Below are positions 26,677 to 35,232 of a stretch of 64,000 bases of DNA, in pieces (positions within the stretch are counted from its first letter, which is position 1; every line of letters starts with the position of its first letter). A model generated the notes under the pieces. The model did not search any database, was not told the DNA's origin, and saw nothing but the letters and a program-made list of their open reading frames with translations. The translations under genes were made by a program, and so were the position numbers. This stretch comes from an uncultured Elusimicrobium sp. (GTDB taxonomy: Bacteria > Elusimicrobiota > Elusimicrobia > Elusimicrobiales > Elusimicrobiaceae). The stretch spans positions 1-64,000 of the forward strand of contig CAMZDW010000004.1 in NCBI GenBank assembly GCA_947305555.1. The letters are read 5' to 3'.

Positions 26677-27679
26677 GTTGAAATATCCATATTCTGCCGT
26701 CGTATCCATTGTTCGCCCCGAATTTGTTGGCGGATACCCCGGATGTTCCGGTGCCTTGATTGGGCCTTACACTGTATTAACCAATGCACATTGTATGTAT
26801 GATAAAAAAGGAAAATTAGCCGATGCCTCGACGTTCAATATCAGAGCAGGTGGTGAATCTACAGGCCGCTGTGCAATCGGTACAAAAATGTATATGGCTC
26901 CCGGAAATCCTCAACAAATTAACTCCCGTTCTGGGCTAGAGCCCTCAAAAGAAAAAGATTATGCAATCATCGTTTTGGACCGTCCGCTCGGGCAAACCGC
27001 CGGTTATTTGAGCTTTAAATCTGTTCGAGTCAAAAAAAATGAACGTATTGCCGTGATGGGATTTCCAGGGGAAAAACCGCATGACCGCCCATGGTACAGC
27101 CCTGGTAAAATAACCGACGTTTTCCAAGGATACTTTCATATGGATGCTGATGCTATGCCGGGAAATAGCGGCTCTCCTGTTGTATATCAAAATGACTTAA
27201 AAACTATTATTGCATTGGAAACATTCGGTGAAGAAACCCCTAATCCGCGGTATAATGGGGCAATTATGTCTACAAATTCGGCACTGTTAAATTTTGTTAA
27301 TAAATACAAAAATGAACGTTCAACGGGAACGCCCGGCGAATGCTTTTCGTTGACAAACCTGCCGGAGCATTCCCAAGCGCAGCAAGAGCAAATGTCATCC
27401 ATTGTAACGGATATAACACAAGCCCTTACTAATCCGTCTGCTTCGGGAAGAATACAACCCGTCCCACCAGAAAATCCCGGGGCTGCTAACAGTTCTTCTG
27501 CTGGTAACATTGACCAATTGCGTCGTTATATGGGTCGATTAGGCAGACCGGGAAGATTTTCAACACCTCCAGGTTCTTCCAATTCTGGACGTATGCAAAC
27601 TCAGCCGTCGCAACCGTCTAACGGGGCGAGTGGTTTTATAAACAGATTACGCAATTTCAGAAATAGAAGCAGAAATTAG
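26429..27679 (+). CDS. Secreted trypsin-like (S1/V8-type) serine protease, copy 2
   Basis: 416 residues. Signal peptide and propeptide are identical to copy 1. The catalytic domain is only moderately similar: LTNAHC, KDYAIIVLD and MPGNSGSPV supply the triad, and GFPGEKPHDRPW parallels GFPGIKSHDRPW in copy 1. An extra cysteine pair (PGCSG, TNAHC) is visible near the histidine. The tail (~290-416) is Gln/Ser/Pro/Arg-rich. It is probably transcribed with copy 1, because the duplication does not include the upstream -10 element. A terminator follows. Confidence 0.88.
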   Translation: MKTQTHLNRWFGVLGCLLLASGVYAQETSSKFLPVYNSSTGKIEEIEINENLTEIAGFEPQSETETVMEKGIIGREDWYQVDGLKYPYSAVVSIVRPEFVGGYPGCSGALIGPYTVLTNAHCMYDKKGKLADASTFNIRAGGESTGRCAIGTKMYMAPGNPQQINSRSGLEPSKEKDYAIIVLDRPLGQTAGYLSFKSVRVKKNERIAVMGFPGEKPHDRPWYSPGKITDVFQGYFHMDADAMPGNSGSPVVYQNDLKTIIALETFGEETPNPRYNGAIMSTNSALLNFVNKYKNERSTGTPGECFSLTNLPEHSQAQQEQMSSIVTDITQALTNPSASGRIQPVPPENPGAANSSSAGNIDQLRRYMGRLGRPGRFSTPPGSSNSGRMQTQPSQPSNGASGFINRLRNFRNRSRN

Positions 27680-27701
27680 TTTATTGGTAGCAAATTATTT
27701 C

Positions 27702-27726
27702 AAACTCCCGGAGTCTCCGGGAGTTT
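27702..27726 (+). terminator. Rho-independent terminator after the second protease
   Basis: Perfect 11-bp stem (AAACTCCCGGA / TCCGGGAGTTT), 3-base loop, followed by further Ts. Confidence 0.9.
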
Positions 27727-27763
27727 TTGCATTTAAAAAACTTCCCTATAGTTTCTTTCAATT

Positions 27764-27772
27764 TGCTATAAT
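27764..27772 (+). promoter_or_regulatory. Extended -10 promoter of rpsO-pnp
   Basis: TTTGC followed by TATAAT (27767-27772), giving an extended -10 (TGC before the hexamer). Transcription would start near 27779, leaving a leader of about 115 bases before rpsO. Confidence 0.65.
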
Positions 27773-27778
27773 TAGTAT

Positions 27779-27894
27779 GTACTTTTAGGTTAAGTATAAA
27801 AATTAAATAACAGGAGAAGGGTAAACCCCGGCTCGGTACTCCTTCGGATAAAGAGTGCTTGGTCGGCTGCGTGAAACCCATTAGAGTAAAACAA
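27779..27894 (+). promoter_or_regulatory. Structured 5' leader of rpsO, candidate S15 autoregulatory RNA
   Basis: GC-rich leader in an otherwise AT-rich spacer. GTACTC (27836-27841) pairs with GAGTGC (27853-27858) around a loop containing CTTCGG, and flanking bases extend the helix with G-U pairs. AGGAGAAGGG (27822-27831) lies ~65 bases before the ATG, too far to act as its ribosome site; only a weak TAGAG is near the start. Ribosomal protein S15 represses its own mRNA through structured leaders in several phyla; assignment here is inference. Confidence 0.45.
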
Positions 27895-28164
27895 ATGGTA
27901 TTATCTACTCAAGACAGAAAAGACATTATCAGCAAATTCCAAACCAGTGCAAACGACACCGGCTCTGCCGCTGTGCAAATTGCGCTCATTACGGAACGCA
28001 TCCAATATATATCTAACCACCTCAAAACCAACCCAAAAGACTTTGCGGGTGAAAGAGGATTAAACAAATTAGTAGGCCAACGCAAACGCTTACTTTCTTA
28101 CCTCAAAAAATCTGACTTTGAAAAATATCAACAAGTCACCAAAGAATTGAAACTCAGAAAATAG
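27895..28164 (+). CDS. rpsO: 30S ribosomal protein S15
   Basis: 89 residues, the exact family length. The sequence fits S15 throughout: TGSAAVQIALITERI, then NHLKTNPKDFAGERGL and LVGQRKRLLSYLKK, ending in ELKLRK. The open frame extends 12 codons upstream, but ATG 27895 gives the standard N-terminus. S15 binds the central domain of 16S rRNA. The rpsO-pnp pair is conserved in many bacteria. Confidence 0.97.
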   Translation: MVLSTQDRKDIISKFQTSANDTGSAAVQIALITERIQYISNHLKTNPKDFAGERGLNKLVGQRKRLLSYLKKSDFEKYQQVTKELKLRK

Positions 28165-28174
28165 GATTTTTTAA

Positions 28175-30286
28175 ATGCCGAACTTTAACCACAAATTTGA
28201 TATTCAAGAAGTGGAAGTTACTGTCGGCCGCGATACCATTAAACTGCAAACCGGTTTAGTGGCTAAGCAAGCTGACGGTGCTGTAATGGCCACGATGGGC
28301 GAAACCATGGTACTTGCCACAGCCGTTTCCACCAAAGAGCAAAAACCGGGTATTTCCGATTTTACGCCCTTAACCGTCAATTATAAAGAAAGAACGTATG
28401 CCGCAGGGAAAATTCCCGGCGGTTTTTTCAAACGCGAAGGCAAAGCCAGCAAGAAAGAAACGCTTTCTTCCCGTATTATTGACCGCACCATGCGCCCGAT
28501 TTTCCCCGAAGGTTTCGCGTGCGAAACCAACGTAACGGCCATGGTTGTTTCCAGCGATGAAAAACACGATGCGGATATTTTATCCGTCATTGCGTCCAGC
28601 GCTTCTGTCGTTATTTCTTCTATTCCGTTTAACGAACCTGTTGCCGCTGTTCGCATCGGCCGCAAAGACGGCGAATATATCGTCAACCCGACCAAAGAAG
28701 AACAAGAATTGTGCGACATGGACCTCGTGATTGCCGGTTCCAAGCAAGGGTTGTTAATGGTAGAAGGTGGCGCGAAAGAAGTAGAAGAAGAAGCCATCAT
28801 TAAAGCCATGGAAACCGCCAAACCGGAAATTGACAAAATGTGCGATGCGCAACTTAAACTGCGCGAATTGGCCGGCAAACCGAAATTTGAATATGTGGTA
28901 GAAAAACTGCCGCAAGAAGTATCGGATTTAGCAAACGGGAAATTCCGTGAAGAAGCCAAAAAAATCTTGCACGCTTTTAGCGATAAACAAACGCGTGATT
29001 GCCAAGTGGCCGAACTCAAAAAATCGTTTACCGAAGAACTCACCGCTACCTACGGCGATAACGCCGCTACGTATGCCGGGATTGCTTTGGAAAACATTAT
29101 GTACGAAGAATCGCGCAACCTCGTATTGCACGAAGGCGTGCGTGTGGACGGCCGTAAACCGACCGAAATCCGCCCGCTGAGCTCCATGGTGGGTTTACTC
29201 CCGCGTGCACACGGTTCTGCCTTATTTACCCGCGGTCAAACCCAATCGTTAGCCGTTGCCACGTTGGGTACTGCCGATGATAAACAAATGGTAGAAGGAT
29301 TGGACGAAACTTCTTACGAACGCTTTATGTTGCATTACAACTTCCCGGGTTTTGCTACGGGTGAATGCAAACCGGACCGCTCTCCGGGCCGCCGCGAAAT
29401 CGGCCACGGGGAACTTGCGCGCCGCGCTTTAATGCCCTTAATTCCCAGCGAAGAAGAATTCCCGTATACGATTCGTGTCGTATCCGATATTACTGAATCT
29501 AACGGTTCTTCCTCTATGGCTTCTGTGTGCGGTGGCTCCTTGGCGCTATTTGATGCCGGCGTACCGATGAAATCGGCCTGCTCGGGTATTGCGATGGGTG
29601 CTATCAGCGGCGAAGGCAAATTTGTCGTTTTGTCCGATATTATGGGCTTGGAAGACCACCTGGGGGACATGGACTTTAAACTGACCGGTTCTCGCAAAGG
29701 GATCACCGCCTTCCAAATGGACGTAAAACTCAAAACGGGTATTCCGCTAGACGTTTTGCGCCAAGCCATTAAACAAGCGACCGAAGGCCGCATGTTCATC
29801 ATGGACCATATGGAAAAGACGATTGCCGAACCGAGAAAAGAAGTTTCCCGCTTTGCACCGGTGATTTACAAAATGCGCATCCCGGTAGACAAAATCGGTG
29901 CGTTAATCGGCCCCGGCGGTAAAAACATTAAACGCATTACCGAAGCCACGGAAACAAAAATTGACATCCAAGAAGACGGCACCGTCAGCATTGCAGCTGC
30001 CAACGCCGACCGTTTGGAACAAGCCAAAGCTGAGATTGAAATGATGACGGCGGAAGCTGAAGTCAATAAAATCTATAAAGGCAAAGTGGTTTCCATTCAA
30101 CCGTTCGGTGCGTTTGTGGAAATTCTGCCCGGCAAAGACGGACTGTTACACATTTCCGAAATTGACAAACACCGCATTAACAAAGTAGAAGATGTGCTTC
30201 ACTTGGGCGACATCGTCGAAGTAAAATGCGTAGAAATTGACAATAACGGTAAAGTGCGCTTGTCTCGCAAGGCCTTACTGAAATAG
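28175..30286 (+). CDS. pnp: Polyribonucleotide nucleotidyltransferase (PNPase)
   Basis: Phosphorolytic 3'-5' exoribonuclease; 703 residues, normal length. Two RNase PH domains are joined by a helical domain. The second PH domain holds NFPGFATGECKPDRSPGRRE, HGELARRAL and the SDITESNGSSSMASVCGG region. A KH domain (KIGALIGPGGKNIKRITE) and an S1 domain (KGKVVSIQPFGAFVEILPGK) close the protein. It starts 10 bases after rpsO and ends at a strong terminator. Codon use is GC-rich, as in ppdK. Confidence 0.97.
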   Translation: MPNFNHKFDIQEVEVTVGRDTIKLQTGLVAKQADGAVMATMGETMVLATAVSTKEQKPGISDFTPLTVNYKERTYAAGKIPGGFFKREGKASKKETLSSRIIDRTMRPIFPEGFACETNVTAMVVSSDEKHDADILSVIASSASVVISSIPFNEPVAAVRIGRKDGEYIVNPTKEEQELCDMDLVIAGSKQGLLMVEGGAKEVEEEAIIKAMETAKPEIDKMCDAQLKLRELAGKPKFEYVVEKLPQEVSDLANGKFREEAKKILHAFSDKQTRDCQVAELKKSFTEELTATYGDNAATYAGIALENIMYEESRNLVLHEGVRVDGRKPTEIRPLSSMVGLLPRAHGSALFTRGQTQSLAVATLGTADDKQMVEGLDETSYERFMLHYNFPGFATGECKPDRSPGRREIGHGELARRALMPLIPSEEEFPYTIRVVSDITESNGSSSMASVCGGSLALFDAGVPMKSACSGIAMGAISGEGKFVVLSDIMGLEDHLGDMDFKLTGSRKGITAFQMDVKLKTGIPLDVLRQAIKQATEGRMFIMDHMEKTIAEPRKEVSRFAPVIYKMRIPVDKIGALIGPGGKNIKRITEATETKIDIQEDGTVSIAAANADRLEQAKAEIEMMTAEAEVNKIYKGKVVSIQPFGAFVEILPGKDGLLHISEIDKHRINKVEDVLHLGDIVEVKCVEIDNNGKVRLSRKALLK

Positions 30287-30301
30287 TAGTAAGTTTTATT
30301 A

Positions 30302-30329
30302 AAAAACCCTGGCTTCGGCCAGGGTTTTT
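30302..30329 (+). terminator. Rho-independent terminator after pnp
   Basis: 12-bp perfect stem, counting the A/T tails (AAAAACCCTGGC / GCCAGGGTTTTT), closed by a TTCG tetraloop. Confidence 0.93.
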
Positions 30330-30342
30330 GCTTTATATAAGG

Positions 30343-30348
30343 TATAAT
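30343..30348 (+). promoter_or_regulatory. -10 element of the 30355 lipoprotein gene (leaderless arrangement)
   Basis: Consensus TATAAT followed by AAACGT and the ATG, a 6-base gap, directly downstream of the pnp terminator. No Shine-Dalgarno sequence is possible between them. Confidence 0.65.
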
Positions 30349-30354
30349 AAACGT

Positions 30355-31044
30355 ATGAAACGAAAAAGTTTTTTCCTTTTATTTACGTTGGGATTATTGG
30401 CAAGTGCTTGTACATATCATGGAACAATACGGCCCAATCTGTATCCCTCTTCTACCAATGAAAACCCAGTAGAAGCATCTATTTTTGTTCTTGCCGATCA
30501 TCATATCCCACAAGAAATTTATATCACAGATCCGGACGATAGCGACACACAGGCCTATCTCCTGCATACTTCACAGGGCGTAGTGGTATCGGTCACGGAT
30601 GCTTTAGGGACTCTTTTTACGCAGGCGGATGCCGGGGCTGATTCTTTTCAGGAGGGGTATGATTTTGTGGCTGATGTTACGATGGAAACGGGTCTCACGC
30701 GCAATAATTGCGAAGGAAATTTAGCAAAATATGCGGTGCGTCAAGAAGGGTTGTGTACGGAGTTGACTATCTCAATCCGGCGGTCCGGGCAGACCACGCC
30801 CGTAGCGGTGGCCAAAGCCTCACGTTGGCGAGAATTTAGAAAACCGGGATTTGCTTCTTCTGTCCGTTGGGTAAATAAACATACGTATATTTTCTCTCCC
30901 ATTCTGACACCGTTGTATGTGCAGTCCCAAGGGAGTTCTCTGCGTAAACAGTTAGAGAGTAATCTAACGGAGGCTTTGCAAGACATCCTGTATCAACTGC
31001 GAGAAAACCGGGAACGATTTGTAAAATCTTTGAAAGAAAATTAG
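30355..31044 (+). CDS. Lipoprotein of unknown function
   Basis: 229 residues. Basic start MKRKS, a hydrophobic stretch and the lipobox LLASAC, with Cys19 as the lipidated residue. The mature part is mixed alpha/beta (for example EASIFVLADHHIPQEIYI), with a cysteine pair (NNCEGN, EGLCTE). The C-terminal ~35 residues are helical and charged. No family is recognised. It is flanked by terminator-promoter on one side and an 83-base gap before the AccB gene on the other, so it is probably its own unit. It is likely anchored in the inner or outer membrane. Confidence 0.7.
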   Translation: MKRKSFFLLFTLGLLASACTYHGTIRPNLYPSSTNENPVEASIFVLADHHIPQEIYITDPDDSDTQAYLLHTSQGVVVSVTDALGTLFTQADAGADSFQEGYDFVADVTMETGLTRNNCEGNLAKYAVRQEGLCTELTISIRRSGQTTPVAVAKASRWREFRKPGFASSVRWVNKHTYIFSPILTPLYVQSQGSSLRKQLESNLTEALQDILYQLRENRERFVKSLKEN

Positions 31045-31127
31045 ATAACTGGGAACTCGCGCGCGCAAACAGCTCAAAATTATGTAGAATAAATAAAAGC
31101 AGGTTATATTAAAGAGGTTTCTTGTTT

Positions 31128-31640
31128 ATGAAAAAAACAGCTACAAAAAAAGCAATCACGACGAAACATACAAGTCCCGTTGCTAACAAAACTGCCAAAG
31201 AATCTCCCATTTTAAAAGAAGTGAAACAGCTTTATGGCTTCATGCAGGATAACAATTTAGAAAGTATTGAATACGACCAAAAAGGTTTGTATCTGCGGCT
31301 TGTGAAAGCTCGCCCGGCGATGGTGCCTGTGCCCGTAGCCGTAGGGGGAGCTGCAGTGTCTACTGCAAGTGGTGCTCCGGTTAGCGCTGAACAGCAGTAC
31401 AAAGAAGTATTTAAAGCTCCGCTTATGGGTATATTCTTCCGCGGTTCTACGCCCAGTGCTCCGCCTTTTGTCAAGGAAGGGGCCACGGTGCAGAAAGGGG
31501 ATGTGATTTGCCTTATCGAAGCCATGAAAGTATTTAATGAAATACGTGCGGAATACACGTGTGTGATTAAAAAGGTTCTGGTCGAAAACGGAAAGCCGGT
31601 TAAACAAGGGGATGCCTTGTTTGCAGTGGAGCGTGCATAA
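31128..31640 (+). CDS. accB: Biotin carboxyl carrier protein (AccB-like)
   Basis: 170 residues. A Lys/Thr-rich N-terminus and an Ala/Pro/Val linker precede the C-terminal biotinyl domain (~90-170) with IEAMKVFNEI, where the lysine is the biotinylation site. In acetyl-CoA carboxylase it carries CO2 between AccC and AccA/AccD for fatty-acid synthesis. accC does not follow, so the rest of the complex is elsewhere. AGAGG 11 bases before ATG 31128 fits as ribosome site. A decarboxylase-type biotin carrier is possible but less likely given the AccB-like architecture. Confidence 0.88.
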   Translation: MKKTATKKAITTKHTSPVANKTAKESPILKEVKQLYGFMQDNNLESIEYDQKGLYLRLVKARPAMVPVPVAVGGAAVSTASGAPVSAEQQYKEVFKAPLMGIFFRGSTPSAPPFVKEGATVQKGDVICLIEAMKVFNEIRAEYTCVIKKVLVENGKPVKQGDALFAVERA

Positions 31641-31641
31641 T

Positions 31642-31902
31642 ATGACCCCATTACAAGAAAATATTCAATTAGCTTCCTCGAACATTAGCACGTATTTGGC
31701 GCAGCACAAAACGGCCTCTTCTTGGCAACTCAAGGTGATGTTCCGTTTGTCCAGTTCGGTGCTGTATTTAGCATTAGGAGCGTTGTATCAAGAGGGGAAA
31801 ATTTCCCTAGAAGCCGACGGAATTAACTACAACGTAACCTGGGGCAAAAAACCGGAAAATGCAGTTCCTACGGCCCCGGCTGCCTTAAAAGAACAGATGT
31901 AA
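31642..31902 (+). CDS. Winged-helix domain protein (DUF2582-like)
   Basis: 86 residues. The core NISTYLAQHKTASSWQLKVM, then LSSSVLYLALGALYQEGKI and the wing-like ISLEADGINYNVTW, fits the small winged-helix proteins of unknown function found in anaerobes. ATG 31642 lies one base after the accB stop, so the two are co-transcribed; a regulatory link to fatty-acid synthesis is only inferred. A terminator follows. Confidence 0.7.
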   Translation: MTPLQENIQLASSNISTYLAQHKTASSWQLKVMFRLSSSVLYLALGALYQEGKISLEADGINYNVTWGKKPENAVPTAPAALKEQM

Positions 31903-31920
31903 ATTTGATTGAAGATTTAA

Positions 31921-31945
31921 AAAGCCGCTCAATAAGAGCGGCTTT
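31921..31945. terminator. Rho-independent terminator between convergent 31642 and 31965 genes
   Basis: Perfect 10-bp stem AAAGCCGCTC/GAGCGGCTTT with a 5-base loop and a T-run on the plus strand. The A-run on the other side lets it work for both directions. Confidence 0.9.
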
Positions 31946-31964
31946 TTTTGTATATCTTAGCGAA

Positions 31965-32705
31965 TCATTTTAAGTGTTTAATACGCGCGGCGTATTTTTT
32001 TGCAAGAGCGTTATTATGTTCATCTCCGCCGGGAGCATTACTGCTTTTATAAATGGGTAGCGCAATGCCTTGTTGACTTAGTATCCTAGCTGCTTCATAT
32101 AGAATGTGGTGCAAAACAGCTGCAAACGCGATAGTAGAGATGGGCGCTACGCCTATTTCATCTAATGTTAAACAGGTTTCGTTTGCACTCACACAGTTAT
32201 CAATGACTAAATCGGCCACATCTTTAAGTAATAGTCCCGAAGAATGACGGCTTTTGCTTTGTTTGTGTGCACTTGCGGCTGTGAAGGCAATCGTGAATAC
32301 GCCCTTTTCTTTAGCCATTAATACGGCATCAATCCCTGCCGGGTTTCGTCCTGAATTAGAAAAAACAAGTAGTATATCACCCTTGCGTAAATCGTGTGTG
32401 GCAAGCAGTCTGGGGGTGTAGCCTTCTTGACGTTCCAAGGCTGTTCCGGTATGAGCTCCATGCTGAAACATCAACCCCGGGTCTAAAATAGCATCCACCG
32501 CGGCAAAACATCCGCTTCGGTGAAACGGTTCCAGTGCCGCACTGGCGCTGTGCCCACAACCAAACGTGTGGATTACTCCGTCGTTTTTGAGGCTTTGAGC
32601 AATATGTGTAGCGGCCTGATTTAAAACGTCTTGTTGGGTGGTTTCTAACCGTTCCAACAGACGTGCAATTTCATTAAAATACGGACTTTGAAAAGATGTG
32701 TTCAT
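31965..32705 (-). CDS. SIS-domain sugar-phosphate-binding protein (UPF0309-like)
   Basis: 246 residues forming one SIS fold. FGCGHSASAALEPFHRSG and DILLVFSNSGRNPAGIDAV hold the phosphosugar-binding Ser/Thr-rich loops. The C-terminal PGGDEHNNAL is typical of the UPF0309 branch, which is related to GmhA and MurQ. The substrate is unknown. Heptose or amino-sugar phosphate is conceivable, since this genome encodes a heptosyltransferase nearby, but there is no direct link. Translation is predicted to be leaderless. Confidence 0.82.
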   Translation of the reverse strand: MNTSFQSPYFNEIARLLERLETTQQDVLNQAATHIAQSLKNDGVIHTFGCGHSASAALEPFHRSGCFAAVDAILDPGLMFQHGAHTGTALERQEGYTPRLLATHDLRKGDILLVFSNSGRNPAGIDAVLMAKEKGVFTIAFTAASAHKQSKSRHSSGLLLKDVADLVIDNCVSANETCLTLDEIGVAPISTIAFAAVLHHILYEAARILSQQGIALPIYKSSNAPGGDEHNNALAKKYAARIKHLK

Positions 32706-32711
32706 AGTTTG

Positions 32712-32720
32712 ATTATAGCA
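32712..32720 (-). promoter_or_regulatory. Extended -10 promoter of the SIS gene (leaderless arrangement)
   Basis: Minus strand reads TTTTGC, TATAAT, CAAACT, ATG: an extended -10 with a 6-base gap to the start codon and no Shine-Dalgarno sequence. Confidence 0.65.
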
Positions 32721-32889
32721 AAAGCCAAGCCTTGTCCTCAGACCGGGGTGCTATTGGCCATACAGATGCTACAAAAAATTGTAAATCAGATAAGTGAACA
32801 AAAAAATCTATTTCTTGAAGAAAGAGCCCCCTTGCTGTCCGATTATGAAAAGCTATCTATCTTTTACGAAATAAAGTAAAATATTCTAT

Positions 32890-35232
32890 ATGCCCAGATA
32901 TTATTACGTTGCTAAAAAATCACGCAAAAAAACAAAGAAAACAGCTTCTACAGGTTCCTGGATTCGTACTGCCTTTTATATCTTAGGAATAACCTTGTGT
33001 GTGTGGCTGGCATCTGCGCTGTGGTTGGATACTGCCACCGGTAAGGTGGGGGAAAATGTAACCCGGATGTTGCGTCAAGTGCTGGGGCAAAGCTCAGCGC
33101 TGATTCCTTTATTCTTGGCATACTGGTTGGTACAAGTAGTACGCAAAAAAAGTGCTTCCTTCTTATTTTTCTTATTGGGAACGACAGTCACATTAGCGGC
33201 ATGTTCCAGTTTTTTGACCCAACTTAAATTAATTTTTAAAGAATCTCTGCTTTCCGGTGGACTCGTTGGTGAAAAAATATATTTTGCTTTCCAAGGAGTA
33301 GCTGGTTCCGTGGGAGCAACGTTGTTTTCCTTAGCATTTATTTTGGTGGGACTCCACATGCTTTTTGCAATTCCTTGGTCGATTATTTTTCAAAAAACAG
33401 TGGAATTTGTCCGTAATGATTTTAATGGTTGGATGGAAGCGCGTGCCGAATTGAAAGATAAAATAGCCCAGGGAAAAGAAGAACAAAAAGCAAAAAAAGA
33501 AACTTCTTCTAAAGAATTGCCTGTTACTGCGGAAGAAATTCGCCACGCTCCAGAAATTCACCGCGCTAAGCCGGAAATCCGCAGACCGGTAGCAGAGCCT
33601 ATTAAAATTCCTCGCCGGGGAGAGGAGAAACAAACCTCAGCGGTTGCTTCTAAAGAAGAACCGGCGGAAAAACTTTCTGCTCCAACGGATGAAAATGGCG
33701 AAGTGAAAAAATTTGATCCGAAGACCTTTCAACTTCCTTCCTTGGATTTACTCAATGACCCGGTGGGTAATGGGGTTGTGGGACCAACAGACGATGAAAT
33801 CGCGCAAGCTACCAAACGCTTGGAAGATACTCTTAAAAGTTTTGATGTGCACGCACACGTAACAGGAGTGTCACCGGGGCCGGTAGTCACACGTTACGAA
33901 ATTCAACCGGATGCCGGTGTTAAAATGTCTTCTATCACGGCCCTCACGCAAGATATTCAGGCCAGCATGCAAGCACGTTCTATCCGCGTGCAAGCGCCTA
34001 TTCCGGGTAAAAGCACACTCGGGTTTGAAATCCCCAATGACCGTCCCGTGATGGTCACCATGAAAGAAATTTTGCAATCGCCGGTGTATGCCGGTTCCAA
34101 AGCCATTTTGCCGATTGCACTAGGCCGCCATGCCAATGGGGATCCGGCCGGAACGGTAGCAGAAAAATGGCCGCACATGCTGATTGCCGGGGCCACTAAC
34201 AGCGGTAAATCCATTTGTGTGCATACAATTATTATGTCTATTTTATTCAAGCACCGCCCGGATGAAGTTAAATTTTTACTCATTGACCCAAAACGTGTAG
34301 AGCTGACGTTATACGAAGGCATTCCGTATCTTTATGATCCGAAAACTTCGTGTGATGATGCTGACATTATCACAAAAGCATCCGACGCAGCCAAATCGCT
34401 CCAAATGCTTGTTAAAGTAATGGAAAAACGATTGGATATGTGTCAGCTTGCCAAGGTTAAAAACATTGAAGGATACAATGCCTGGGCCAAACAAAATAAT
34501 GAAGAAAAAATGTTCTACATTTTTGTCATCATTGATGAAATGGCCGACCTTATGCTACAAACAAAAGCCTCTATTGAAGATTCCATTCAACGTCTTGCAC
34601 AAATGGGGCGCGCGATGGGGATTCACTTAATTTTGTGTACGCAGCGTCCATCCGTTAAAGTAGTAACGGGGATTATTAAGGCGAATATGCCTTCGCGTAT
34701 TGCATTGCAGGTAGCCTCGGGGATTGATTCCAAAGTAATTTTGGATGGCGTAGGCGCGGAAGATTTACTCGGCCGCGGTGATATGCTTTTATTAGACAGC
34801 TCTACGCAAACGCCGCTTCGTATCCAAGGTGCATATGTGTCGCCAGAAGAAATTAAGGCAGTCGCTGATTTCTTACGCGCGCAGGGTGGGCCCGATTACC
34901 CGGTGCAAGTCGTGAGCGAGGCGCCGGCAAACAGTAGCGGACGTCCGCAAGATGGGCTCGGAACAAAACCAGAGGAACAGCTCCAAGCGTTGCGATTAAT
35001 TAAGGAACGCCGCCGCGTATCGCAAGATTTACTGAAGGCACACTTTGGTTCGTCAGCCCGGGCAACCAATATGCTGAGTGTGCTGGAAATGCGTGGGTAT
35101 ATTTCCAAACCGGAAGGGTCGAACCGGTGGGAAATTCACTATGACTTAATTGACCAAGGCATTGAGGAACTTTCCGGTTTACCGTTTGAAAAGGGGTATG
35201 AGGAACCAGAATATGAAAGCGTTTACAAATAA
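32890..35232 (+). CDS. ftsK: DNA translocase FtsK/SpoIIIE
   Basis: 780 residues. Four or so N-terminal membrane helices (~25-170), a charged Lys/Glu/Pro linker (~185-275), and the motor domain with LIAGATNSGKS (Walker A) and IIDEMADLM (Walker B). The C-terminal gamma winged helix (LRLIKERRRVSQDLLKAHFG) reads polar DNA motifs. It pumps chromosome ends to the dif site at the septum. No Shine-Dalgarno precedes ATG 32890; TAAAAT ends 7 bases upstream, so it may be another leaderless message. Confidence 0.95.
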   Translation: MPRYYYVAKKSRKKTKKTASTGSWIRTAFYILGITLCVWLASALWLDTATGKVGENVTRMLRQVLGQSSALIPLFLAYWLVQVVRKKSASFLFFLLGTTVTLAACSSFLTQLKLIFKESLLSGGLVGEKIYFAFQGVAGSVGATLFSLAFILVGLHMLFAIPWSIIFQKTVEFVRNDFNGWMEARAELKDKIAQGKEEQKAKKETSSKELPVTAEEIRHAPEIHRAKPEIRRPVAEPIKIPRRGEEKQTSAVASKEEPAEKLSAPTDENGEVKKFDPKTFQLPSLDLLNDPVGNGVVGPTDDEIAQATKRLEDTLKSFDVHAHVTGVSPGPVVTRYEIQPDAGVKMSSITALTQDIQASMQARSIRVQAPIPGKSTLGFEIPNDRPVMVTMKEILQSPVYAGSKAILPIALGRHANGDPAGTVAEKWPHMLIAGATNSGKSICVHTIIMSILFKHRPDEVKFLLIDPKRVELTLYEGIPYLYDPKTSCDDADIITKASDAAKSLQMLVKVMEKRLDMCQLAKVKNIEGYNAWAKQNNEEKMFYIFVIIDEMADLMLQTKASIEDSIQRLAQMGRAMGIHLILCTQRPSVKVVTGIIKANMPSRIALQVASGIDSKVILDGVGAEDLLGRGDMLLLDSSTQTPLRIQGAYVSPEEIKAVADFLRAQGGPDYPVQVVSEAPANSSGRPQDGLGTKPEEQLQALRLIKERRRVSQDLLKAHFGSSARATNMLSVLEMRGYISKPEGSNRWEIHYDLIDQGIEELSGLPFEKGYEEPEYESVYK

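Noticed and set aside
32766-32879. 37-codon plus-strand ORF between the SIS gene and ftsK
   Set aside because: No ribosome site and no promoter at a suitable distance. Its stop overlaps the likely ftsK -10 element, so chance is the simpler explanation.
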